From contig NZ_JAQGLB010000023.1 in NCBI RefSeq assembly GCF_027853965.1, positions 62,001 through 126,000 on the forward strand: a DNA stretch of 64,000 nt, given 5' to 3'. Positions 52,225 to 61,632 of this stretch are shown in pieces. The notes beneath the pieces were generated by a model. The model was not told the DNA's origin. It saw only the letters and a program-made list of their open reading frames with translations, and searched no databases. The translations under genes were made by a program, and so were the position numbers. This DNA comes from Saccharopolyspora indica (GTDB taxonomy: Bacteria; Actinomycetota; Actinomycetes; Mycobacteriales; Pseudonocardiaceae). The first letter of the stretch is position 1; every line of letters starts with the position of its first letter.

Positions 52225-53151
52225 ATGGCCATGGAGATCGGGATCTTCCTGCCGCAGATGGAAGATCCGGCGGTGGAGGTCCGGGAAGCCGCCTACCACG
52301 CGGTGGACGTCGAACTCGACTCGGTGTGGTGCGGTGACCACCTCGCCGACGGAGTTCCGGTGCTGGACGGGATGCTGGCGCTGGCGACCGCGGCGGCGGT
52401 GACGGAGTGCATCGACATCGGCTTCGCCGTGTACCTGCCCGCGCTGCGCACGCACGTCTGCGCGGCCAAGCAGATCGCGACCCTGCAGCACCTGACCGGC
52501 GGCGACCGGCTGCACCTGGGCATCGGCGTCGGCGACCGCGAAAGCGGCTGGGACGCCGTCGGCGTCGACCCGGCCACGCGCGGCGCGCGCACCGACGAGT
52601 TCCTGCAGCTCCTGCCGTCGCTGCTGGCCGGCGAGCCGACTCCGCTACCGGGCGGGCCGACGGTCCACCTCGCCCCTCCGGTGCCCGCGCCGCCGCTGTG
52701 GATCGGCGGGACCTCCCCCGCGGCGATGCGCCGGACGGCCCGGTACGGCGACGGGTGGTTCGCCGCCCTGCACAGCCCGGAGCAGCTCCGCGCCAAGTCC
52801 GCCCGGCTCCGCGACCTCGCCGACCAGCACGACCGCCCGGCACCCCGCCTGGCCACCGTGATCCAGTGCGCGTTCGCCAAGCGACCGGACCCGAAGCTGG
52901 GCGAGAACCTGGCCCGCGAAGTCGCGGCCACCTACGGCGTGCCGGTCGAGACGGCGCGCGGCGCCACCGCCGCCGGAACCCCGGCCCAGGTGGCCGAGCA
53001 GCTGGCCGCCTACGCGGAGGTGGGTGTGGAGAAGCTGGCCGTCGCGGTGACCGGCGACTGGCACCGGGGCTGCGAGCTCCTCGGTGAAACCCGCCACCTC
53101 CTCGGCCCGGAACCCCGCGCCAGGTGCCGCACCCGACGGGGCTCTGCTTGA
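52225..53151 (+). CDS. LLM class F420-dependent oxidoreductase
   Basis: A 308-aa luciferase-like barrel: MEIGIFLPQMEDP, DSVWCGDHLADGVPVLDG, GRDRLHLGIGVGD-type segment (GGDRLHLGIGVGDRESGW) and PLWIGGTSPAAMRRTARYGDGWF. Cofactor F420 is likely in actinobacteria. The start at 52225 has GGGGAG upstream. No partner gene. Confidence 0.9.
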   Translation: MAMEIGIFLPQMEDPAVEVREAAYHAVDVELDSVWCGDHLADGVPVLDGMLALATAAAVTECIDIGFAVYLPALRTHVCAAKQIATLQHLTGGDRLHLGIGVGDRESGWDAVGVDPATRGARTDEFLQLLPSLLAGEPTPLPGGPTVHLAPPVPAPPLWIGGTSPAAMRRTARYGDGWFAALHSPEQLRAKSARLRDLADQHDRPAPRLATVIQCAFAKRPDPKLGENLAREVAATYGVPVETARGATAAGTPAQVAEQLAAYAEVGVEKLAVAVTGDWHRGCELLGETRHLLGPEPRARCRTRRGSA

Positions 53152-53186
53152 GGGGTCAGTGGTGGATGAGGGTTTGTTGTGGGTGG

Positions 53187-53234
53187 TTCCGTGAGTGCTT
53201 TGGGGCGCTATAGCACCCCGAAACACTCACGGAA
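53187..53234. repeat. GCTATAGC palindrome, copy C
   Basis: A 48-bp imperfect palindrome: outer arms TTCCGTGAGTG/CACTCACGGAA, centre GGGGCGCTATAGCACCCC. It lies between the convergent LLM and aldo/keto reductase genes. Confidence 0.85.
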
Positions 53235-53284
53235 CCTGGTGAAGACGGAACCGGTACCGGTCTCGCAGCCACCACAAGGTCACG

Positions 53285-54277
53285 TCACTCGCGGCCTGCG
53301 GCGGTGAAGGACATGTCCGCGTAGCGGGTGCCCGCGACCTGGGCTGCGATCGGTTCCAGGACCGCCAGGTCGGCCGGGGTGAGGGCCAGGTCCGTCGCGG
53401 CGAGGTTCTCGTCCAGGCGGGCGCGGCGGCGGGTGCCGGGGATCGGCACCACCGTCAGGCCTTCCCGCGCGTGCAGCCAGGCCAGCGCCACCTGGGCCGG
53501 TGTCGCATCGTGGCGCTGCGCGACTTCGCGCAGCGGTTGCAGCAGTTCCGCGTTGCGGGCCGCGTTCTCGCCGGAGTACTGCGGGAAGTTGCGGCGGTGG
53601 TCGCCCTCCGGCAGGTTCTCCGCCGCGGTGAACGCCCCGGTGAGGAAACCCCGGCCGAGCGGCGAGTACGGCACCAGCGCCACGCCCAGCTCCGCGGCGG
53701 CGGGCACCGCCGTGTTCTCCACGTCGCGGTTGAACACCGACCACTCGCTCTGCACCGCGGCGATCGGGTGCACCGCGTGCGCCGCGCGGATCTCGTCGCC
53801 GGTCACCTCGGACAGCCCGAGGTGGCGCACCTTGCCCTCGGCGACCAGCTCCGCCATCGCACCGACCGTCTCCTCGATCGGCACCGACACGTCGCGGCGG
53901 TGCATGTAGTACAGGTCGATCTCCTCGACGCCGAGCCGCCGCAGGCTCGCTTCCGCCGCCGAGCGGACGTAAGCCGCGTCGCCCCGGAACCCGCGGTAGA
54001 GCGGGTCGTCGGCCTTGCGGACCAGGCCGAACTTGGTCGCGAGCACCACCTGATCGCGGTTGGCCCGCACGAACGGCGACAGGAACTCCTCGTTGGCGCC
54101 CATCCCGTACATGTCGGCCGTGTCGAACAGGGTCACGCCGCGCGCCAGCGCGTGCTCCAGCGTGCGCCGGGCCTCGTCGGTGTCGGTGGGGCCGTAGAAC
54201 TCGCTCATCCCCATGCAGCCGAGGCCCTGCGCCCCGACCACCGGACCGGAACCCAGCTGAACCTGCCGCAACGTCAT
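53285..54277 (-). CDS. Aldo/keto reductase (AKR13-like)
   Basis: A 330-aa NADPH-dependent reductase: GLGCMGMSEFYG, Asp/Tyr in LFDTADMYG, Lys in LATKFGL, His in DLYYMHRRD, and VPIPGTRRRARLDEN binding cofactor. It is divergent from an MmyB-type regulator with a TGGCACACCCAGG site between them. Confidence 0.93.
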   Translation of the reverse strand: MTLRQVQLGSGPVVGAQGLGCMGMSEFYGPTDTDEARRTLEHALARGVTLFDTADMYGMGANEEFLSPFVRANRDQVVLATKFGLVRKADDPLYRGFRGDAAYVRSAAEASLRRLGVEEIDLYYMHRRDVSVPIEETVGAMAELVAEGKVRHLGLSEVTGDEIRAAHAVHPIAAVQSEWSVFNRDVENTAVPAAAELGVALVPYSPLGRGFLTGAFTAAENLPEGDHRRNFPQYSGENAARNAELLQPLREVAQRHDATPAQVALAWLHAREGLTVVPIPGTRRRARLDENLAATDLALTPADLAVLEPIAAQVAGTRYADMSFTAAGRE

Positions 54278-54345
54278 CTCGTCATCCCCTTCGTCGGTCG
54301 TCTCCGATGGTGGCCGGGTTCGGCGCCGCGCGGCAGGCCGCGCTT

Positions 54346-54368
54346 CTCCTGGGAGTGGCACACCCAGG
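54346..54368. promoter_or_regulatory. MmyB-regulator site between divergent genes
   Basis: CTCCTGGGAG (54346-54355) is followed directly by TGGCACACCCAGG (54356-54368); CCTGGG and CCCAGG are complementary. The same two elements occur at 6027-6059. Confidence 0.55.
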
Positions 54369-54389
54369 CTGAGCGCGTGGCAGCATCGA

Positions 54390-55244
54390 GTGGTGAGCAA
54401 CGAGCTGGGCAGCTTCCTGAGGGCATGTCGCGACCGCCGCAAACCGGGCGAAGTCGGCCTCCCGTCCGGTACCGGGGTGCGGCGCACGCCGGGGCTGCGG
54501 CGCGAAGAGGTCGCCGCCATCACCGGGATCAGCTCGGACTACTACACGCGGCTGGAGCAGGGCCGCGAGCGCCACCCGAGCGATGCCGTGCTGGACGCGC
54601 TGGCGCGAGCGCTGCTGCTCGACGCCACTGAGCACCAGCACCTGCACAACCTCGCGCGGCACGCGTCGGGCGCCCGGAACCCGGACCAGCCGGAGGCCGA
54701 GGCGGTGCGGCTGAGCGTGCTGCGCCTGCTCGACACGCTCGCCGGGCCCGCCTACGTGCTGAACCGCCGCAACGACATGCTGGCCGCGAACCCCGCCGGA
54801 CTGGCTCTGCTCGCCGACATCGACCAGTGGCCCGCGCACCGCCGCAACACCACGCGCTACCTGTTCCTGCACCCCACCGCGCGGAAGCTGATGGCCCCGT
54901 GGGCCGAGATCGCCGAGAACTCGGTGGCCGACCTGCGCGCGACCTTCGGCGACAACCCGGCCGACACCCGGCTGAAGGCGCTGGTCGACGAGCTGACGCT
55001 CAAGAGCGAGGAGTTCCCGGCGATGTGGGCGCGCCACGAGGTGCAGCCGAAGTCGGCCGGGATCAAGAACTTCGACCACCCCGCGGTCGGCCCGATGTCG
55101 CTGACCTACGAGCTGCTGGCGATCGCGGGCACGGACCAGCGGATCGTCGTCTACCAAGCCGAACCGGACACCCCCGACCACGACGCCCTGGCGCTGCTGA
55201 ACCTGGTCGCCCGCCGCGAATCCCTCGCAGCACACCGCACCTGA
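54390..55244 (+). CDS. MmyB-type helix-turn-helix regulator
   Basis: A 284-aa regulator: XRE domain (RRKPGEVGLPSGTGVRRTPGLRREEVAAITGISSDYYTRLEQGR) and MmyB-like domain (AGPAYVLNRRNDMLAANPAGLALLADID). Divergent from the aldo/keto reductase it most likely controls. Two tandem GTG codons (54390, 54393) can start it. Third paralogue in the window. Confidence 0.93.
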   Translation: MVSNELGSFLRACRDRRKPGEVGLPSGTGVRRTPGLRREEVAAITGISSDYYTRLEQGRERHPSDAVLDALARALLLDATEHQHLHNLARHASGARNPDQPEAEAVRLSVLRLLDTLAGPAYVLNRRNDMLAANPAGLALLADIDQWPAHRRNTTRYLFLHPTARKLMAPWAEIAENSVADLRATFGDNPADTRLKALVDELTLKSEEFPAMWARHEVQPKSAGIKNFDHPAVGPMSLTYELLAIAGTDQRIVVYQAEPDTPDHDALALLNLVARRESLAAHRT

Positions 55245-55267
55245 TAGTCCGCAGTGGATCGACAGGC

Positions 55268-55786
55268 TCAGGCGACCTCACGTTGGTAGAGGCTGGTGGG
55301 CCACCGGGCGTGCGGCGGGTCGGCGACGTGCTCGAAGCCCGCTCTCTCGTAGTAGCTGCGCAGGTCCGGGTTGTTGCTCGCGGTGGACAACCGCACGTAC
55401 CGCCGACCGTGCTCGGCCGCCTTGCCCGAAACCCAGTCGATGATCCGGTAGCCGAGCCCCGCGCCGCTCGCGCGCCGGGCGACCGCGAGCCGGGACACGT
55501 AGTAGGCCGGTGCCGCGTCCGGACCCCAGAGCTCGGCCTCGTCCTCGGCAACGGCAACAGTGGCGATGGGGTCTCGATCGTCCTCCACCAGGAGCGCTTC
55601 TCCTGCGGCGATCTGCGCGCGGACGGAGCCCGCCGGGAAGCGCACCGGCCACTGCGCGATGCCGCGATCGCGGAGCCAAGCCGCCGCCCCGGCCAGCAGG
55701 TCCAGCACGACTTTCTCCTCACCGGGGCGAGCAGGGCGGATGAGGAGGACACCGGTCAGGTTCTCGGGACGGGCGAGGACGGCCAT
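55268..55786 (-). CDS. GNAT family N-acetyltransferase
   Basis: A 172-aa acetyltransferase: VSRLAVARRASGAGLGYRIIDWV is the acetyl-CoA pyrophosphate loop (motif A), and LRSYYERAGFEHV the C-terminal motif. The substrate amine is unknown. It starts three bases after the serine hydrolase stop and is co-transcribed with it. Confidence 0.91.
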   Translation of the reverse strand: MAVLARPENLTGVLLIRPARPGEEKVVLDLLAGAAAWLRDRGIAQWPVRFPAGSVRAQIAAGEALLVEDDRDPIATVAVAEDEAELWGPDAAPAYYVSRLAVARRASGAGLGYRIIDWVSGKAAEHGRRYVRLSTASNNPDLRSYYERAGFEHVADPPHARWPTSLYQREVA

Positions 55787-55788
55787 GC

Positions 55789-56949
55789 TCAGTCGTCCAG
55801 CGCTTGGTAGGCCGTGGTGGTGAAGTCCTTGAAGTGGCTCGGGTAGCCGGATTCGTCCATCGCCCGCTGGGTGAGCAGGACGCCGACCAGGTCTTCGGCC
55901 GGGTCCGCGAACGCCATCGTGCCAAGGCCTCCTGCCCAGGTCTGGGTGCCGGGGGTCGACAGTCCCGTGCGGCGGGTGATCACGGCGTGGCCGAAGGCCC
56001 AGCCCGCATCGGCGTCCAGGACCGGTTGCGCCGCCGACCTCTGCCGCTCGGTGAGCTGGTCGGTGCGCATCAGCTCGACGGCCGCGCGGGACAGGATGCG
56101 GTCCGCGCCGCCGCGCCCGCCGTTCAGCAGCATCCGGTAGAACGCCAGGTAGTCGTCGACCGTCGACACCAGGCCGCTGCCACCGGCCGGGAAGCCCGGC
56201 GCCACGTCGCGCGGATCGTCGCGCGGCGCCGGTGCACCCGTGGGATCGGACTCGTAGCTGGCGGCCAGGCGGTGCGCCTGGTCGGCGGGCACGTGGAAAC
56301 CGGTGTCGCGCATGCCCAGCGGTTCGAAGATCCGCTCCCGCAGGAACTCCGCGAACGGCCGCCCCGATGCGCGTTCGACCAGCACGCCCAGGACGTCGGA
56401 TCCGGTGTGGTAGAGCCACTGCTCACCGGGCTGGTGGGCGAGCGGGAGTTCGCCGAGACGTCGCATCCACTCCGCCACCGACAGCTCGGGGTTGCCCGGC
56501 CCCGGCGCCAACCCGGACTCGGCCAGCGCCTGGTAGATCGGCGGCTCGCCCGGCACGTAGCCGAGGCCGAAGCGGAAGGTCAGCAGGTCGCGCGGGGTGA
56601 TCGGCCGGTTCGCCGGGACCGTCCCGGTCAGCGGCCCGTCCAGCCTCGTCAGCACCCGGCGGTCGGCCAGTTCCGGGAGCAGCCGGTCGACCGGGTCGTC
56701 CAGCCGCAGTTCGCACTCCTCCACCAGGATCAGCGCCGCGGCGGCGGTGATCGGCTTGGTCATCGAGGCGATGCGGAAGATCGTGTCCCGGCGCATCGGT
56801 TCGCCGCCGAACTCCTGCGCACCGAGCACCTCGACGTGCGTCTCACCGCGCCTGCTCACCGCGGCCACCAGACCCGGCATCGCGCCGCTGTCCACGTACC
56901 CGGACAGCACATCTCGCATGCGCGCCAACCGCGCCCCGGAAAACGCCAC
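55789..56949 (-). CDS. Class C beta-lactamase-like serine hydrolase
   Basis: A 386-aa hydrolase: SMTK at about residue 62 is the S-x-x-K nucleophile motif, YHTGSD the Tyr motif (YxN replaced), and WAGGLGT stands in place of KTG. There is no signal peptide, so an EstB-like esterase is more likely than a penicillin-binding protein or beta-lactamase. Coupled to the GNAT gene. Confidence 0.9.
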   Translation of the reverse strand: MAFSGARLARMRDVLSGYVDSGAMPGLVAAVSRRGETHVEVLGAQEFGGEPMRRDTIFRIASMTKPITAAAALILVEECELRLDDPVDRLLPELADRRVLTRLDGPLTGTVPANRPITPRDLLTFRFGLGYVPGEPPIYQALAESGLAPGPGNPELSVAEWMRRLGELPLAHQPGEQWLYHTGSDVLGVLVERASGRPFAEFLRERIFEPLGMRDTGFHVPADQAHRLAASYESDPTGAPAPRDDPRDVAPGFPAGGSGLVSTVDDYLAFYRMLLNGGRGGADRILSRAAVELMRTDQLTERQRSAAQPVLDADAGWAFGHAVITRRTGLSTPGTQTWAGGLGTMAFADPAEDLVGVLLTQRAMDESGYPSHFKDFTTTAYQALDD

Positions 56950-56986
56950 GACTCCTCCTGAACTTCGGTCCGCGAGCCTGAACCGA

Positions 56987-57024
56987 TTCTCGCCTGCCGA
57001 GGCAGACTCCCCGGCAGGCGAGAA
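56987..57024. terminator. Hairpin between SDR end and serine hydrolase start
   Basis: TTCTCGCCTGCCG (56987-56999) pairs with CGGCAGGCGAGAA (57012-57024). It ends the SDR gene, whose stop is at 57035 on the minus strand. Confidence 0.85.
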
Positions 57025-57034
57025 CTCATCGGAG

Positions 57035-57799
57035 TCACATGTGGGTTCCGCCGTCGACGCGGAGCTCGGTGCCGGTGACGAAGGCTCCGTCGTCGGAGGC
57101 CAGCGCCGCCACCAGGCCCGCGACCGTCTCCGGCGGGGCCATGCCCTTCATGACCACCGGGTAGAGCTTGGTGAACAGGCTCATGTCCGCGTCCTCCGGC
57201 AGGCCGGGGCCGCAGCCGGTGGTCATGCCGCTGCTGATCGAGCCGGGCGCCAGCGCGACCGCGCGGAGCCCTTGCGAGGCGTATTCGCTGGCCAGCACGT
57301 GGGTGAACGACTGGATCCCGCCCTTGGACGCGGCGTAGGCGGCCATGTAGGGGTGCGCGAAGCTCGCCGAGGTCGAGCTGAAGTTGACCACCACGCCGCG
57401 GCCGGACTCCAGCAGCGCGGGCAGCGCCTCCCTGGTCACCAGGAACGTGCCGGTCAGGTTGATCTGCAGGATCGAGTTCCAGAACTCCAGCGTGGTCTCG
57501 TGGGTGTGCGCCGAGCGCAGGACGCCCGCCGCGTTCACCAGCACGTCGAGCCCGCCGAGCTCGGCCACCGCACCGGCCACGCCCGCTTGCACGGCGGCCT
57601 CGTCGGCGATGTCGACGGTCATCGTGGTCAGGCGCTCGGCGTTGTCGGCCGCCGCGGCCTCGGTCGCCGCCAGCCCGTCCTCGCTGCGGTCCAGCGCGAC
57701 GACCCGCCCGCCTTCGGCGAGGATCCGCTGCACCGTGGCCTGCCCGATCCCGGAGCCGGCGCCCGTGATCAGCACCCGGCGGTCCGCGAAGCGTTCCAT
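57035..57799 (-). CDS. SDR family oxidoreductase
   Basis: A 254-aa classical SDR: TGAGSGIGQ, NAAGV, catalytic Ser in NFSSTSASF, YAASK and LRVDGGTHM. It is divergent from a TetR regulator that likely represses it through the twin dyad at 57820. Substrate unknown. Confidence 0.93.
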   Translation of the reverse strand: MERFADRRVLITGAGSGIGQATVQRILAEGGRVVALDRSEDGLAATEAAAADNAERLTTMTVDIADEAAVQAGVAGAVAELGGLDVLVNAAGVLRSAHTHETTLEFWNSILQINLTGTFLVTREALPALLESGRGVVVNFSSTSASFAHPYMAAYAASKGGIQSFTHVLASEYASQGLRAVALAPGSISSGMTTGCGPGLPEDADMSLFTKLYPVVMKGMAPPETVAGLVAALASDDGAFVTGTELRVDGGTHM

Positions 57800-57819
57800 G
57801 ACTGTCCCCTTCCCTCGTT

Positions 57820-57874
57820 GACACGTCGTGTCGCTATGGCACAACGTGCCACATCGGCAGTTTGTTCCTAGACT
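57820..57874. promoter_or_regulatory. Twin dyad operator and leaderless promoter of TetR gene
   Basis: GACAC-GTC-GTGTC (57820-57832) and GGCAC-AAC-GTGCC (57838-57850) are near-identical palindromes 18 bp apart. TAGACT (57869-57874) is a -10 hexamer six bases before the GTG at 57881. Confidence 0.7.
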
Positions 57875-57880
57875 GGGGGT

Positions 57881-58474
57881 GTGAGCCTCACCGAACGCCG
57901 CAAGGCGGCCACCCAGCTGGAGATCGCCCGCGCCGCCGCCGCGCTGTTCGCCGAGCGCGGTTCCGACGGCACGACCGCCGAGGCGATCGCGGAGCGGGCG
58001 GGCGTGAGCCTCCGCACCTTCTACCGCTACTTCCGCACCAAGCAGGACGCCGTCGCGCCCCTGCTGAACTTCGGGGCGCGCCGCTGGCAGGACCTGCTGG
58101 CCGAGACGCCCGCCGACGTCCCGCTGCCGGAAGCCCTGGAACGAGCGGCGCACCGCGCGATGACCGTCCGCGAAGCGGACGAGGCCGGCTCCCTCGAATG
58201 GACCCGCGGCCTGCTCCGCGCAGCGGTCGGCGACCCGGCCCTGCGGGCGGTGTGGGCGACGGTGAACCAGGACTCCGAGCAGCAGCTCCTACCGCTCCTC
58301 GCCCAGCGGACCGGTGCGGAACCGACCGACCTCCGCGTCCGCCTGACAGCGGCGGCGGCGACCGCGGCGATCCGCGTGGCGGTCGAAACCTGGGCGACGG
58401 CGGAAACCGAATCGGAGCCGGTCGCGGACCTCGCGGCGCACTGCATGCGAAACCTCACCGCCGGGCTCGCGTAG
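57881..58474 (+). CDS. TetR family regulator
   Basis: A 197-aa repressor: helix-turn-helix ATQLEIARAAAALFAERGSDGTTAEAIAERAGVSLRTFYRYFRTKQDAV (residues 10-58) and a helical ligand domain. Divergent from the SDR; leaderless GTG start. Confidence 0.93.
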   Translation: MSLTERRKAATQLEIARAAAALFAERGSDGTTAEAIAERAGVSLRTFYRYFRTKQDAVAPLLNFGARRWQDLLAETPADVPLPEALERAAHRAMTVREADEAGSLEWTRGLLRAAVGDPALRAVWATVNQDSEQQLLPLLAQRTGAEPTDLRVRLTAAAATAAIRVAVETWATAETESEPVADLAAHCMRNLTAGLA

Positions 58475-58492
58475 CGGGCGCTGCATACTCGG

Positions 58493-59032
58493 GTGGTGCG
58501 GACTCTCGGGGTGATCGGTTGCGGCGCTGGTGGGGTCGAAGGACTTCGGGACGGGCTCGTCGAGCCCGCCATCGGCCGGGGATGGCGGGTCGCCGTCACC
58601 TTGACGCCGACCGCGGGCGCGTGGCTTCGGGCCATCGGTGAGGTGGAACGGATTGCGCAGGCCACCGGGCTGCCCTGCCGGGTCGAGGCGCGGCTGCCCG
58701 GGGAAGGGCGGCCGCATCCGGACGTCGACTGCTACGTCGCCTGCCCCGCCACCGCCAACACCGTCGTCAAGCTCGCGCTGGGGATCGCCGACAACCAGGC
58801 GCTGACCACGCTCGGCGAGGCCATCGGGACACCGGGGGTGCCGGTGGCGGTGTTCCCGAAGATCAACGCCACGCAGGTCCGGCACCCGGCCTGGCAGTCC
58901 CATGTGGACACCCTGCGGGCCGCGGGCGTGCACCTCCTGCTCGACGATCAGCTCGCCGCGCGCGGTCCGCGCAGCGGGCTCGGGATCCCCTGGGCCGGGG
59001 TTCTCGACACCGTCGAGACCATCACCACCTAG
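58493..59032 (+). CDS. Flavoprotein (Dfp/UbiX-like fold)
   Basis: A 179-aa FMN-binding protein of the phosphopantothenoylcysteine decarboxylase-like family: GVIGCGAGGVEGLRDG, VAVTLTPTAGAWL and ACPATANTVVKLALGIADNQALTTL, the usual FMN/substrate segment. It is likely a stand-alone flavoprotein. GTG start at 58493 or 58496. Stops overlap with the convergent SnoaL-like gene. Confidence 0.88.
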   Translation: MVRTLGVIGCGAGGVEGLRDGLVEPAIGRGWRVAVTLTPTAGAWLRAIGEVERIAQATGLPCRVEARLPGEGRPHPDVDCYVACPATANTVVKLALGIADNQALTTLGEAIGTPGVPVAVFPKINATQVRHPAWQSHVDTLRAAGVHLLLDDQLAARGPRSGLGIPWAGVLDTVETITT

Positions 59033-59415
59033 GCACCCCGCTCGAACTCCGCGAAATCGGACCGCATCGTGTTGTGGAACGCGGTGATCAGGCCGTCCTG
59101 GACGATCACCGTCTGGATGCTCCGCGTCTCGCCGGCCCGCGGACCGGCCGGGACGTGCAGCGTCGAGCTGGTGTGCGCGAGCAGGACGCCCGGGGCCAGC
59201 TCCCGCTCGTCGAGCAGGCGGAACTCGTTCCTGCTGCCCCGGTAGATGTTCTCGAAGAGCCGGCGGTGCTGCCGGGCGATCTCGGAGCGGCCGCGCTGGT
59301 GCCGCCCCACCACGTCGACCAGGTCCGCCTCCTCCCGGAAGAGCTCGGCGAACGCCGACCCGTCACCCGCGTTCCACGCCCGCTGCAAACCGGTGAGCAC
59401 CTGCTGAACAGACAT
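59029..59415 (-). CDS. SgcJ/DUF4440-type NTF2-fold protein
   Basis: A 128-aa protein: LTGLQRAWNAGDGSAFAELFREEADLVDVVGRHQRGRSEIARQHRRLF followed by paired strands. The SgcJ/EcaC family is of unknown activity, often in oxidative or stress contexts. Transcribed alone. Confidence 0.87.
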   Translation of the reverse strand: MSVQQVLTGLQRAWNAGDGSAFAELFREEADLVDVVGRHQRGRSEIARQHRRLFENIYRGSRNEFRLLDERELAPGVLLAHTSSTLHVPAGPRAGETRSIQTVIVQDGLITAFHNTMRSDFAEFERGA

Positions 59416-59698
59416 GCGGCGATCCTGCTACCTCGACAGCGCTGGAGGTCAAGCAGCGGTGAACCCGCGGGGGTGCGGGCCACGTGGACGGTTCGGGGGA
59501 CTGCGCCGCTCCGACGAAGCAGAAAGGCCCTCAGCGATGTCCCCGAAATCCGGGAGAACAGGCCCGGACGGGGGCGCCGCGGCGTAGTCTCTTGATCACT
59601 TCCGGACGCGCCGCCGCCCAGGACTGGCAGGTTCCGCGATGGCGGCGCGGGAACCTCAATCGTCCACTGAGGACATCCGCGATGGAACTAGCGAGGTA

Positions 59699-61618
59699 GT
59701 GAAGACCTTGACCACCAGGAAACCCCGCTGGTGGCGAGCTGCCGCGGTGACGGCTGCTGCCACCGGCCTGCTGGCCGGCGCCGCACAGCCCGCCGCAGGC
59801 ACCTCCCCAGACGAACCCCACACCGTCGAGCAGCAGGCCTTCGAAACGGCCGCCGCCGAGTTCGGCGTCCCGGCGCCCCTGCTGCTGGCCACCTCCTACC
59901 AGCTCACCAGGTGGGAAGACCACTGGGGCGAGCAGAGCAAAGCGGGCGGCTACGGCCCGATGCACCTCACCGAGGTCGACCTCGAGGAGCTGCGCCGCGA
60001 GAACCCGAAGCTGAAGAAGCTCGCCGACAACCGCACCCTGCACACCCTGACCGAAGCCGCCGAACTCGTCGACCTCCCGGCGGAGCAGGTCAAGAGCGAT
60101 CCGGCGCAGAACATCCGGGCCGGTGCCGCGCTGCTGGCCGAACGCGCCAAGCAGCTCGGCGGCGGGCAGCTGCCCAACGACCTGGGCGGCTGGTACCCGG
60201 CCGTCGCGGAGCTCAGCGGCAGCCCGCAGGCCAGCGGCGCGCGGGCCTTCGCCGACTCCGTCTACGAGGCCCTCGACCGCGGCCGCAGCCGCACCACCAC
60301 GACCGGCCAGCAGGTCGGCTTCACCAAGATCCCCGAGGTGACGCCGAACCGGGACCTGTCCGGCACCGACCTGGCCGACGTCCAGGCCGCCCGGGTCGAG
60401 CCGAAGGCGGAATGCCCGGCCGAGCTGAACTGCAAGTACGTCCCAGCCGCCTACGCGCCGACCGACCCGGAAGACCCCACCGGCGGCTACGGGAACTACG
60501 ACACGGCCGACCGGCCGAAGGACGTCCGGATCAACTCCATCGTCATCCACGACACCGAGACCTCCTACCAGGGGACGATCTCGCTGTTCCAGAACCCGGC
60601 GCACGGCGCGGCCTCCCACTACGTGATCCGATCCTCCGACGGCGAGGTCACGCAGATGGTGCCGACCAAGGACATGCCGTGGCACGCGGGCAGCTGGGAC
60701 CGCAACATGCGCTCCATCGGCATCGAGCACGAGGGCTGGGCCGCCGAAGGCGGCACCTGGTACACCGAGCAGATGTACCGCTCGTCGGCGGAACTGGTGA
60801 AGTACCTGGCGGACAAGTACGACATCCCGCTGGACCGCGAGCACGTCCTCGGCCACGACGAGGTCAGCGCCGACAAGCCGGAACAGGCCGGCGGCGAGCA
60901 CTACGACCCGGGCCCGTACTGGGACTGGGCGCACTACATGAACCTGCTCGACGCCCCGCTGGACGGCGACACCGGCGGCGACGACGTGGTGACCATCTTC
61001 CCCCGGTTCGACACGAACCGGCCGGTGGTGACCGAGTGCCCGCCGAAGGAGGAATGCCGCGAACTGCCCTCGCAGCCGGCGAACTTCCTCTACCTGCGCA
61101 GCGCCCCGCGCGACGACGCCCCGCTGCTCAGCTCGGCCTCGGTGCACCCGGACGGCTCACCCGGCACCACCAAGATCGAGGACTGGTCGGCCAAGGCCAC
61201 CGTCGGCCGCCAGTACGCGGTCGCGGAACGCCGCGGCGACTGGCTGGCGCTGTGGTTCGACGGCAAGAAGGCCTGGCTGCGCGACCCGGGCGGCGTGAAC
61301 ACCGCCCCGGCCGACGACGCCGAGCTGGTGACCCCGGTCCGCGCCGACGTCCCGACCTACGGCATGGCGCTGCCGGACGCCGACGAGTTCCCGAACGGCC
61401 TCGACCCGCTGGTGATCAAACCGCTGCCGTACAAGCTCCCCCAGGGCCAGGTGTACGTCGCGGGCCGCCCGGGCCGGGCGATCTACTACAACGTCGGCTA
61501 CGACGGCGTGAACGACCCGAACAACCACAAGGTGGTCCTCGGCGGCGAGATGTACGTCCCGATCTCCTACAACCACCGCTGGGTCTACGTGAAGGAATCC
61601 GACCTCGAAGAGGCCTGA
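59699..61618 (+). CDS. Exported N-acetylmuramoyl-L-alanine amidase
   Basis: A 639-aa cell-wall hydrolase. Signal peptide: RKPRWWRAAAVTAAATGLLAGAAQPAAG. A lysozyme-like N-region (FETAAAEFGVPAPLLLATSYQLTRWEDHWGEQSKAGGYGPMHL), then an Amidase_2 domain with zinc ligands in VIHDTET, the later HVLGHDEV region and GEHYDPGPYWDW, and a C-terminal SH3-like binding part (FLYLRSAPRDDAP, GDWLALWFDGKKAWLRDP). It cuts the bond between MurNAc and L-Ala. GTG 59699 has GAGG close upstream. Confidence 0.9.
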   Translation: MKTLTTRKPRWWRAAAVTAAATGLLAGAAQPAAGTSPDEPHTVEQQAFETAAAEFGVPAPLLLATSYQLTRWEDHWGEQSKAGGYGPMHLTEVDLEELRRENPKLKKLADNRTLHTLTEAAELVDLPAEQVKSDPAQNIRAGAALLAERAKQLGGGQLPNDLGGWYPAVAELSGSPQASGARAFADSVYEALDRGRSRTTTTGQQVGFTKIPEVTPNRDLSGTDLADVQAARVEPKAECPAELNCKYVPAAYAPTDPEDPTGGYGNYDTADRPKDVRINSIVIHDTETSYQGTISLFQNPAHGAASHYVIRSSDGEVTQMVPTKDMPWHAGSWDRNMRSIGIEHEGWAAEGGTWYTEQMYRSSAELVKYLADKYDIPLDREHVLGHDEVSADKPEQAGGEHYDPGPYWDWAHYMNLLDAPLDGDTGGDDVVTIFPRFDTNRPVVTECPPKEECRELPSQPANFLYLRSAPRDDAPLLSSASVHPDGSPGTTKIEDWSAKATVGRQYAVAERRGDWLALWFDGKKAWLRDPGGVNTAPADDAELVTPVRADVPTYGMALPDADEFPNGLDPLVIKPLPYKLPQGQVYVAGRPGRAIYYNVGYDGVNDPNNHKVVLGGEMYVPISYNHRWVYVKESDLEEA

Positions 61619-61632
61619 TCCCCGCACGACGA

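Noticed and set aside
32283..53234. The three GCTATAGC palindromes as CRISPR repeats
   Set aside because: The copies are 6 and 15 kb apart with genes between them and no regular spacers.
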